Assembly: GCA_947172415.1 (NCBI GenBank)
Contig: OX359195.1
Coordinates: 3,199,501 to 3,263,500 of the forward strand
Reading direction: 5' to 3'
Source: Chondrosia reniformis
Lineage: Eukaryota > Porifera > Demospongiae > Chondrillida > Chondrillidae
Length of the DNA stretch: 64,000 bases
In this document: positions 54,589-64,000 of the stretch, in pieces
Layout of the letters: each line of letters opens with the position of its first letter
Position numbering within the stretch: the first letter of the stretch is position 1
Program-made: the position numbers and the translations under genes
Notes under the pieces: model-generated
Seen by the model: only the letters and a program-made list of their open reading frames with translations
The model's database searches: none
Told to the model about the DNA's origin: nothing

Positions 54589-56769
54589 GCGTAGACAACC
54601 AATTATCGCCCATGTTTTATCCCTAACATTATAGGGGTTCTGGCTTACCACTTCTGATTTGTTAGTCTTACATAATGAAATTAGCATATAGTGGTGATTT
54701 GAACACCAAAAGTTCCTTCTATAAGTAAGCGCTGGGATCAGGAAGTAAGCCATTCAAAAATCAATTATCACCATCAACACCAATTATCACCCACCGGCAA
54801 ATTTTGTATAATCCATCATCAACCTGGCAGGCTTTGCTTAACAGTGCTATTGCATAAAAGGTTCAGTCATTATCTAAAGGTCAATAAGCAATATATTACA
54901 TAGAGCATGTACAAACCTGTGTTGCTAAATATAAATCACCAGAAAATGTTGGTTGGTCAGCTATTATTTTAGAACCTGTTACTCCAGCTGATGAATCAAA
55001 AGTAGGAGCTTCAGGATGATGTATCCTACGTAAGTGGAGATAATATTGATCAATATCAAGGTCATAGCCGCTTCCCTGAATCGTTGTTGATACAGTTCAT
55101 ATTGTTTGTCACTGAAATCATCACCATGACCGACACCATTGTCACTTTCTCCTACTTCACCTATATACCTACATGCACACAGACATAAATACAAATACAC
55201 TTATACATATATAGGTATTACGTACATATATTAATTGAATATCTTACATAAGTGGTGAGCTTTAATTCCAGAATTATCTAGATCACCGCTATTGTCTTGG
55301 ACACTTTTTTTATCAGTTTCAGTCTCTCCAAGTGGTTCCCCATTACCACCAGATTCTCCGACAATGGAAAAAGCTGCTGGGTAGACCCCACATGTTCTGA
55401 ATCCAGCTATGATTTTAATGGGGATAAGTGCTTTCAACCAAGCCTGAGAGAACAGCAAGTTGAAGTTAACTTTGGTGACAATTTCCCCGATTTCTTTGCA
55501 ATAAAGCTGTGACACACATTTGAGTGGTTTGAAAACTCCACAATCTAAAGGTTGCGACTCGTGTGTGGTATGTGGTGGCAAGCATAGCATTGTGATGTCG
55601 TGGCCTCTGGCAAAGCGCAGAACTCTTGGTTGTTAGTGTGTGCTGTGTCCATCTAGTAGCAGCAGTATAGAGAGCACCCAGATACAGCATGCACAATAAA
55701 ATGCTCCACAAGCCATCCTTCGAACAAGTCTGTATTGATCCATCCATTGTCGCTAAGCCAATACCTCAATCCATGAACTTCATGTTTAGTCCAGCTGTGG
55801 TTTAAATTCTTGCCATCATAAATGATCATTGGTGGAATAACCTATCTACTATAGAAATTTGTCCTTTCTTACCAGCCTGTCGATATCTAACCTTTTTGGA
55901 GCCTGTCTGTGCTACTACATTTGGGGTTCTAAAATCCAGTGGCATTCCACTTTTATAGACATTATAAATCTGTGCTGGCTTATCCATTAGCTTATTTGTG
56001 TCCAAGATGTCTTTGAGTAATGGTCCATGGTCTCCTTATTGATTGCATCCATACATACATTTGCTGTGCTATCACTACGTCTGAGAGACAGGTCACCTTG
56101 TCGATTGAGAAATCTATTCCACCACCCACTGACCAAAGTTTACTTTCTTTAGCAAGCCCTTTTCTCTAGCAACAGACTCGGCAATATGCATAACATCTTT
56201 TCTTCTCTTTCCATATCCAACATTAGCGTATTTCTTCAAAAAATCTCCTAGGTCTGCTTCTTCTGTGCAACTGAGGTAAGGTCTTGGTCCAGGTTTTGTA
56301 CCATGCTGTACTCTGCCACGTAATCGATCTTTAAGAGTTGAATATGGAAATCCATGTCCACGAACTGCTGTCCGAACTGCTCCTCCCTCTTCAACTGCCT
56401 TTATAGCAGCTACCATCTGTTTATTTGTCGATTGTTTTCGTTTCATTGAAGGCCTAGAGACATGCGATCATGTTTGAAAGTCACTTGGCTGCTGTCAGCG
56501 TTTTCGCCTGCATAAACATTCATTCACGTTACGACAACAGCACCTGTTGTATGCAAAAAAACAGCATATATTATAAGTTTAGTTCGCAATATAAATATAG
56601 AAGATACTTACAAGGATTTCGTCCAAGCCTTGGCCAGTGTGAAACGCCACTCAATTGTAAACGAATATACCGTCCGTATTCTATATTAATTTAGTCGTAC
56701 ACTATTTCATCATCGCGGGCCGAATAGGTGGTAGATAATTGATGACGGTCGATAATTGGTTACCTACGC
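54589..56769 (-). mobile_element. pogo-type DNA transposon, full-length but inactive
   Basis: Ends GCGTAGACAACCAATTATCG and (complement) GCGTAGGTAACCAATTATCG, TA at both borders (54587-54588, 56770-56771). A second CAATTATC word follows inside each end, resembling sub-terminal binding repeats. It encloses a broken transposase on the minus strand. Confidence 0.75.
54900..56446 (-). pseudogene. pogo-type (DDE_1) transposase
   Basis: Starts MKRKQSTNKQMVAAIKAVEE with a psq-type HTH (YSTLKDRLRGRV), then the Tc5-type HTH (GDFLKKYANVGYGKRRKDV). After shifts: KPAQIFNVYK-like AQIYNVYKSGMPLD, SKKVRYRQAGKKGQ, MIIYDGKNLNHSW, GWINTDLFEGWLVEHF, GHSTHTNN, LPPHTTHESQPLDCGVFKPL and AWLKALIPIKIIAGFRTCGVYP, and the family's tail FSDKQYELYQQRFREGYDL. 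At least three frameshifts (about 56100, 55600 and 55060) and stops. Order and spacing are otherwise complete. Confidence 0.8.
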
Positions 56770-56774
56770 TAGGT

Positions 56775-57300
56775 ATTAGGGTTATTTGAAACTGGAGGAG
56801 AGACAAATGCTGTACCTCTGCCTTGTCCCTTCGCTGTTTATTTATCTGGTTGACTGTTTTCCATCTTGTAAAGCAGTCTCGATGCTGTGTAAATAGATCT
56901 TCCTGTAAGATGAATCCTTTAGGAATGTAAAATGCTATATATGCATAGGGTATCTGTGGGTATTATGAGATACAAATATTTTTGGTCACAAGCGCTACAG
57001 CAAGGGAACTGAAGACAATTGATGTTCTCTTATACAATGACTTTGACCACCTGTACTTAGGTTGTTTTAGTATATCACCATTCACTGAGCCAGGAACATG
57101 CAATGGAATAATTATTATTACACGACATGCATTATGAGACATCCTGAAAAGAGCTGTGCATTGATACATAATGAGCCAACAATAAATCATCGTCATCATC
57201 ATCCAAAAGGCTTTATCTCCTTGGCAGGAGGTAGCCCAAAATTTAAAGTACAAATAAAAAAACATTTGTCATAATATTTATAACAGTTGTTATGATAGGT
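56775..57300. other. no firm feature; possible minus-strand exon at 56899-56810
   Basis: In reverse, an acceptor TCTTACAG precedes EDLFTQHRDCFTRWKTVNQI and a donor-like GAG/GTACAG. It could be an upstream exon of the FNBP4-like gene, but no match is recalled. Confidence 0.25.
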
Positions 57301-57329
57301 AGTTAATTTAGAATATTTTCACTATCAAC

Positions 57330-57790
57330 TATTTTTTCTGTAAATTCTTCTTAAAACTCCATTATATTTCAACATTTAAGGAGGTATATTCTTATTTAAT
57401 TCTTATTATTAGAAAAATAATTATTAAGGACCTCCTTAAAACGATAAAATAGGTATTTCAACCTTTAAATTCTTCTTAAAACTTTTTGCAATTCCTTATT
57501 TTATATTCGTTTTGAGAGGAAGTAAACTATAAGGACCTAATTATAAGGAGTATACTTTAACAGAAGCCTCTTATTTTCTTCTAAAATTACAAAACCTTAT
57601 TTAAAACTTATTTAAATAATATGTAAAATATAAGAACCTATATAACTATAAGGAATAGAAGCTTTTTGTTTCTTCTAAAATGACACCACCTTCTTATTTA
57701 ATGCTTATTTAAATGACATCTAAAATATAAGAACCTAACTAGAAGGAGTACACTTTAAAAGAAACTTTTTAATTTCTTCAACGACAAATG
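57330..57790 (+). repeat. ~120-bp AT-rich tandem repeat, 2-3 decayed copies
   Basis: TCTTCTAAAAT, then CTTATTTAAAT, then AAATATAAGAACCTA and AAGGAGTA recur in order at about 57540-57650 and 57660-57770, with a weaker copy before. Palindromic AAGGAG/CTCCTT words are frequent. Confidence 0.6.
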
Positions 57791-57799
57791 TTTGAACGA

Positions 57800-58700
57800 A
57801 GTGCTACAATTTCTGACTTAAATTTGTGGAATGAAAGAAATTTTAGGACGGGAAGCGCCTTCCAATCTTTTTCTTGAGTCCTGAAAGCCTCTACAACAAG
57901 GCAAACTGAAGGAGACAATATTAATTGGCAAGGACACGAGTACGACGAATGGAGAATGTTGCAGTACTAGATTGCTGTAAGTTATTTAGTTAATTCGACA
58001 TTGTTCCGCCCATATCTGTTGTGAACGTTCATTGTGTTTATCAGTTTGGATTTTGCATAGATTTAGTTTAGCAGTGCATTTGGGAGTGTCTTATGTAAAG
58101 TGTACATAGCTGTACATAGAATAGAAGTTACCAGCCTACCCATGACGTTGTAGAGGGTTGGATTGGAATACTCCTTGACTTTTAAGATATAGCGTTGAAA
58201 TTCATTTTGGCCACGACACGTATATATGGTGCTAAAACATGCTTCTCTTTTAGTATCAAACACTTTATAACTTAATTTAGGTAGTAGGTACGAAATCAGA
58301 CTCAGTTCTATCTGCTTTTGAATGTACCTGATTAGTTTGTATACAGATTACATCTACATTTGTGTACACATTCAATGAGGCCTTACAAGTTACAACATCT
58401 ATTTTAACTATATTTTTAATGTTGCATGTGCCCTAAAGTCCTATAATGGGTTGGCCATGTGCTATTAAGGATAGAGTTGACTTCAAATTATCCATCCCGG
58501 ATGTTTTGCGCTTGCTGATATTTTTTTTCTGAAGCCATACACACTTACAAATGTAAAGAAGAGAAATGACTTAAATTGTAGGGTTACATTGTAAGGAACT
58601 GATGGCAAAACTATCTTCATATAACCACAACTATATTAAAAAATATCGAAGCCAGGTATGTACGTACAATGAAAGCTTCCAACAAATGGTATGGAGGTAA
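57800..58700. other. no supported feature
   Basis: AT-rich sequence downstream (3') of the CACTA-type gene. One 66-codon frame without a domain. Confidence 0.4.
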
Positions 58701-58706
58701 CAATGA

Positions 58707-60562
58707 TTATATGTTTAAGGGTAAGTTCAAAATCCAAAGAGATCCTTCCTCTTTGGCCACACATATGGGTTTAATTAAGTTATTTTGTGGAATAATAATA
58801 CTTGATTTATGTAATCTTTCAACTTCAAACAGGTTTGATTCTTTGTCTTTTTTTCCACTGAATACATCAATCTTGGCTAAATTTGTTGCTTCATTCTGTA
58901 ATGTATGCTCAAAGAGAAGTTTTATTTGACCAACTTTGATGCTGTCCCCATGGTAGAAGCATACAAAGCTGGAGTCTATCCTTCCCTCTGTGGGTAATGT
59001 AAACACTAGTCTTCTTCCAGTTCGAGCCTCCATTCTCTGAATCTTCAAATGACTAGTGATCTCATGTGGAATATGATCTATTTTATACAGAAAAAAATAT
59101 AAGTACATCCATTTTGTATAATCAGCTTGATTAAATACCTAAATGACTTTTGCTTTTTGTCTTGTAGAAAGCTTTCAATAATTCCATGTCTAGATCTCCC
59201 TCAAGAGTAGAATATTGCTTTTGAATGGTTCTGGTATACAGGTCTTTTGATGGAGCACCAGCTGAAGACTGCTCGGAAGTACTAGTGTTGATTAACTTTT
59301 TAAACTGGCACCACTCATAAATCTATGTACATATATGAATCATCATATAAATTATAAGATTACACATATACGTATGTATACGGTACAAATTATTGAAACA
59401 TGAATGTTCCACGCCTGTCGAACGTTCATGTTTCAATAATTTGTACCGTATATAGCATGTAATTACAAAAATGTTGCATGTTCAAAATTATATATGTATA
59501 GTAAATTTGAATACAGACATGTGATTGTAAGTACTCTGTATGTCTCCATGATTCCAATTTCAGGGGATGATCTTATTAGTGCCCTCCTACTAACCCAAGA
59601 GTTAAACCTTTCATAGGGGTACATCCAAGTACAAGATACTGGGCCAAACATTCGGAGACCTTCAATACAATGTCGCAAAATGTGCATTGTAATATCCTGC
59701 ACATAAAAAACAAACAATTAAATAATAAACAGTTATATAAACAATGTATCCATTGCATTAGGGAGGTACTTACCATAATTGATACAGGAAAATGATGTTC
59801 CATGCAGGAAAGATTCTCCTTCAACTGAAGATCTAGCTTGTTAAGGTCCCTTTTTGTATGGCTTTGTGCAACTAACTTTTCCAGTATGTCAAGGAACTGA
59901 AAGAGTGTAGTTTGCTGTTCACATCCGACTACTCCTCTCAGGCAAAACTTTAAAATTCCTTCAGTAGCAAGCTGTATTAAATTAAATATTTGATTTAAGA
60001 GACTTTGCAATCTTTGTCAAGTGCATAATACACATACTTCTTTCCAATCATGACTTTTCAGTGCTTTGGAGTGCGTAAATGGGGTAATAGGCATATAATT
60101 GAGGTTAGCGGGAATAATAATACTCTGAGCACGCTCGTCGGCTAATTGGACTTGCTCATGGCTCACACAAAATGGTAGCTTGCCATCCGCAGCATGATCA
60201 CCTGACAATCTCTTCAAGATTACTTCTGTTTTGACAACTTTTTTAATTGCTGTTTCATCTGCTGTTACAAGCTTTATGATTTTCTCTACTACATCCTTAA
60301 GAGTATGCATTGCATCCGGAAACACCTGTAACATTATATACTTTAGGTCTTAATTTACTAACTATAAATATAAACTCACTTGTTTTTGAGGATCATGATT
60401 TTCAAGTTTCATTAATGAGTATGACCCCTTACAACCTGTTGCCTTTAACACTGCCCTATACTCCCCTTTTGTCTTTGCCTTGTCAGCTGCGGTATGGTAT
60501 TTCTGCTGTCCTTCGAATTCCTTTGTAGTAGGCTGGTAGTTTTCATTTCCTAAGTACACCAT
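58707..60562 (-). CDS. CACTA (En/Spm)-type transposase C-terminal half, DUF4218-like, six open exons
   Basis: Exons 60562-60380, 60325-60038, 59971-59774, 59696-59535, 59322-59139 and 59077-58707 (TAA) join in phase with GT/AG borders and no stop. Landmarks: VFPDAMHTLKDVVEKIIKLV, then GVVGCEQQTTLFQFLDILEK, SCMEHHFPVSIM, HILRHCIEGLRMFGPVSCTW then MYPYERF, the DUF4218 region of TNP2-like proteins, then a C-terminal LKIQRMEARTGRRLVFTLP block. The catalytic Transposase_21 part that should precede it is absent: upstream lies the satellite, and TTACTAG/TTGAAATCA at 60580 could be an acceptor, so earlier exons may lie beyond 64 kb. Intact introns and frame suggest either a young element or a host-adopted gene. 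Confidence 0.65.
59377..59452. repeat. 33-bp-arm hairpin in intron
   Basis: TATACGGTACAAATTATTGA and its complement, continuing through AACATGAATGTTC, with one mismatch and a loop of 10 bases. In the intron between exons 4 and 5 of the CACTA-type gene. A small fold-back element. Confidence 0.85.
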
Positions 60563-61960
60563 TTTATTCAATGATTTCAACTAGTACACAATTATTACAA
60601 AGATGTAGTACATACAACTAATACCTATATAGTGCCTAACTTAACTAGTATTAGAACTTACAACTAGTTCATACAACTAGTACATATCTAGTACATAGAA
60701 CTATTACATACAAATATTCCATACAACTCCTACATACAACTAGTACATACAACTAGTACAAACTACTAGTACATATAACTAGTACACAACACTACTATAT
60801 ATAACTAGTACATACACATACAACTCATACATACAACTAGTACATACAACTAGTGCATACAACTAGTACATACAACTAGTACTACAACTAGTACATGGAA
60901 GTACTACTTAGAACGGGTACATAAAACTAGCATATAGCTAGTACATACAACTTGTAAATACAATTGTACATACAACTAGTGCATACAACTAGTACATACA
61001 ACTAGTACATAGAAATACTACATAGACCGAGTACATAACCCTAGTAAATAGCTAGCACATACAACTAGTATATACAATTGATACATATCTTATAAATACA
61101 ACTAGACATACAAATACTACATACAATTTGTCCATATAACTACTACATACAACTAGTATAAACAAATAGTACCTAGCTAGTGCCTTGTAAAACTAGGACT
61201 AGAACCTACAACTGGTTCATACAACTAGTACATAAAACTAGTCAATACAACCGGTACTTACAACTAATTACTAGTCCATTCAACTAGTACATACAACTAG
61301 TACATACAACTAGAACCTACAACTAGTTAATATAACTAGTATATACAACAATAACACACAACTAGTCTAAACAACTAGTACATACAAGTAGTATATACAA
61401 CTATTATATGCAATTAGGACATACAACTAGTACATACAACGAGTGGATACGACTAGTATATAAAACTAGTCTATATAACTAGTACACACAACTACTACTT
61501 ATAACTAATACATACACATATAACTAGTACTTATAAATAGTACATACAACAAGTAGAGAGTACTGGTACATACAACTAGTACTACAACTAATAAGTAGAA
61601 TTAGTACATACGACTAGTACACACACCTAGTATATACAACAAGTACATACAACAGGCACATACAACTAATACATATTACTAGGACATCCACATATAACTA
61701 GTACATACAAATAGTACATACAACTACAACATACAACTAGTACATAACTTGTACATACAACTAACACATACAACTAGCACATACAACTAGTACATAGCTG
61801 GTTCATACAACAAGTACCCACAACTAGTAAATATATCTAGTTCTAGTACATACAAATAGTAAATACTACTTGTACATTCAACTAGTACATGCAACATGTA
61901 CAAACAATATGGAAAAAATTGGGGAACTACAAGATCTAAAGTTGATCTTAAACCATCGAT

Positions 61961-62295
61961 GTCATCATCATTTAACTCTGGGTATTACCCCTGCCCTACT
62001 ATTAGTGGGCTGCCACACTTCTGGCTGTACCCCTTATCTGCTGATAAGGAAACCACAGGCTTTTTTGCTTCTGTGAGTCCATATTAGCAGACTAGCCACT
62101 CAAACTTCGATCGTATGCCACACTGATGAGTCCTAATAAGGACAAAACAGCTGTCTATGGCTTGACCATCTTTTTGAGTGGCTAAGGGGAAACTCTGGTT
62201 CCCATAAAGGGAACTTTGGTTCCGTCCATTAGCTCATTGCGCTCCTCAAGGGACATGAGTGGACGGGGTAAAACCCAGAGTTAAATGATGATGAC
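61961..62295. mobile_element. small element with 15-bp-plus terminal repeats inside the satellite
   Basis: GTCATCATCATTTAACTCTG at the left and its complement CAGAGTTAAATGATGATGAC at the right, followed inward by GGGT.TTACCCC on both arms; AT flanks both ends. Length 335 bp. Holds a hammerhead-like motif and, near the right end, TAGCTCATTGCGCTCCT, a word also found at 38053 inside a Tigger MITE. GC-richer than the satellite. Confidence 0.8.
62117..62161 (+). ncRNA. hammerhead ribozyme motif, minimal type, one core change
   Basis: Stem I GCCACA/TATGGC (one mismatch), core CTGATGA (62123-62129), stem II GTCC-TAATAA-GGAC, then AAAA where GAAA is expected, stem III ACAGCTGT (self-complementary) and the GTC cleavage triplet (62153-62155). 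Everything fits a type I minimal hammerhead except that the G after stem II is A. That G is catalytic in known ribozymes, so this copy is probably inactive. Confidence 0.65.
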
Positions 62296-63504
62296 ATGTA
62301 CAAACAAGTACTACATATAATTAATACACACAACTAGTACATACATCTAGTACACACAACTACTATTTACAACTAGTACATACAACAACTACATACAACT
62401 GACACTAGCAACTAGTTCATTAAACTACAAATACAACTAGTACATAGAACTATTACATACAACTAGTACTACAACTAGTACATAGGACTATATAGCACAT
62501 ACAATTAGGACTACAACTAGTACATAGAATTAGTTCATACAACTAGTACATACAACTAGGACATACCCAGTACATACAATTAGTACATACAACTAGTATA
62601 TACAACAAGAACCAAGAACGTGTACAAACAACTAGTCCTTACATCTAGTACGCACGACTTGTGCATACAGCTAATACATATTACTAGAATATACACATAT
62701 AACTAGTACATATAAATAGTACATACTACTACGGCATACACCTAGTACATTAAACTAGAACTAAAACTTGTACATAGAATTATTACATATAACTAGTACC
62801 TGCAATAGTTACCAACTGGTCGTACATATAAATATAGCACCCAACTAGTACATACAATTAGGACAAACAACTAGTACGTGCCTCTAGTAGGTACAACCAG
62901 TACAAACAACTAGTTAATAGTACATACAACTAGAACCTACAACTAGTAAATATACCTAGTGTAAACATCAATTACAAACAACTAGTACATATAACTAGTA
63001 TATACAACTAGTAAATACAACTAGTAAATACAACTAGTACATACAACTAATACATACAGCTAGTATCTAGTATAGAGAACTAGTAACTAGTACATACTAC
63101 TAGTATATGCACCCAACTAGTACATACAACTAGAACATACAAGTAGTATTTAAAACAATTACATGCAACTAGTACATACAACTAGTTCATATAACTAGCT
63201 CATACAACTAGTATATACAACTAGTATCTAGTACATACAACTAGTACCTACCTAGTACCTAATCAAATTAGTACTAGAACCTATAACTAGTACATACATA
63301 TTGTACATTCAACTAGTACATACAAGTAGTATATATTAATAGTACATACAAACATAACTAGTAGATATAAATAGTTCACACAACTAGTATTTACAACCAG
63401 TACATACAATTAGTTAGTAGAATATACAACTATTACAAGCATCAATTATGTACAACTAGTACATACAATTAGAACATACAACTAGTATCTAGTACATAGC
63501 GGTT

Positions 63505-64000
63505 TGTACTAGTTGTATTTACTACTTGTATGTACCATTAATATGTACTAGTTATATGTGTATGTACCCGTTACATGTAGTACTTGTGTGTACCAGGTAT
63601 TTGTACTAGTTGTATCCACTAATTGTATGTATTAGTAGTATATACTAGTACAAGTTATATTTACTAGTTGTAGGTACTAGTTGTATGTAGCAGTTGTATG
63701 TAGTAGTTGTATGTACTAGCTAGTTGTATGTACTAGTTGTGTATACTAATTGTATGTACTGGTTTGTATTAGTTGTATGTACTAGTTGTATGTATATGGT
63801 AGCTATATGTACAAGTTATGTACTAGTTGTATGTACTAGTTCATAGTTGTATGTAGTAGCTGTATGTATTAGTTGTGTGTACTAGTTGAACATTCTAGTA
63901 CTGGTTGTACTAGGTACTAGGCAGGTACTAGTCGTATGTACTAGTTGTATGTCCTAATTTTATGTGTTCCCTACTAGTTGTATGTATTACTTGTGTATGC
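63505..64000 (-). repeat. 13-bp satellite, inverted direction
   Basis: From about 63500 the unit reads ACTAGTTGTATGT, the reverse complement of the preceding array, to the window end. The switch is sharp and lies at GTACATAGCGGTTTGTACTAG. Confidence 0.95.

Larger units (their letters stand above)
60595..63495 (+). repeat. 13-bp satellite, (ACATACAACTAGT)n
   Basis: Hundreds of degenerate copies of ACATACAACTAGT, with many 9-20-base variants and point changes. Contains no coding potential. Interrupted by the element at 61961-62295. Begins right at the 5' end of the CACTA-type gene. Confidence 0.95.

Noticed and set aside
60595..64000. CRISPR-like array
   Set aside because: The units are adjacent and degenerate with no unique spacers, in a eukaryotic context; it is a satellite.

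Overview
The window is AT-rich animal DNA, not bacterial. It has small spliced exons with GT..AG introns, a ciliary assembly gene (DNAAF1) and dense layers of transposable elements. The mix of Penelope-like and non-LTR retroelement relics, Tigger, pogo, hAT, Tc1 and THAP/YqaJ transposons, short introns in intact genes and LRR/kinase-type accessory genes suggests an early-branching metazoan, most likely a demosponge. The species assignment is inference.

Layout. 0-8.8 kb: a Penelope-like 3' end, a fold-back MITE split by a Tigger-like MITE, non-LTR and Penelope RT relics, and one orphan GC-rich exon-like block. 8.8-37.2 kb: DNAAF1 on the minus strand. Thirteen exons could be placed by eye; twelve form an unbroken, phase-compatible LRR-to-tail reading, and a possible further exon lies at 2.4 kb. 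Its introns hold nearly everything else in this stretch: a broken THAP transposase plus YqaJ nuclease pair, Tc1, Penelope and LINE relics, at least four Tigger-type MITEs and fold-back MITEs. 37.2-37.3 kb is a short head-to-head promoter gap, followed by the first exon of an unknown plus-strand gene and a triple-nested MITE. 38.6-39.8 kb: glycoside hydrolase 31-like exon remnants. 40.3-42.0 kb: an apparently intact three-exon gene that may join a PD-(D/E)XK-like core to an atypical kinase-like domain. This is the best candidate for an unusual system. 42.9-49.6 kb: an LRR gene interrupted by a hAT transposon and a CpG-rich MITE. 50.0-50.8 kb: a 54-bp minisatellite between two copies of a ~250-bp block. 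51.6-54.3 kb: exons that look like FNBP4 (WW-domain protein), next to a broken pogo transposon at 54.6-56.8 kb. 58.7-60.6 kb: an open six-exon reading of a CACTA/DUF4218-type protein, cut off upstream by a 13-bp satellite that fills 60.6-64 kb and reverses direction near 63.5 kb. A small element inside that satellite carries a hammerhead ribozyme motif with one core change.

Host genes that look functional are DNAAF1 and the nuclease-like/kinase gene, and possibly the CACTA-derived gene. The LRR, GH31, FNBP4-like, YqaJ and THAP units are broken or incomplete here. Exon borders were set by hand from splice signals, phase and family memory, so individual borders may be off by a few bases.
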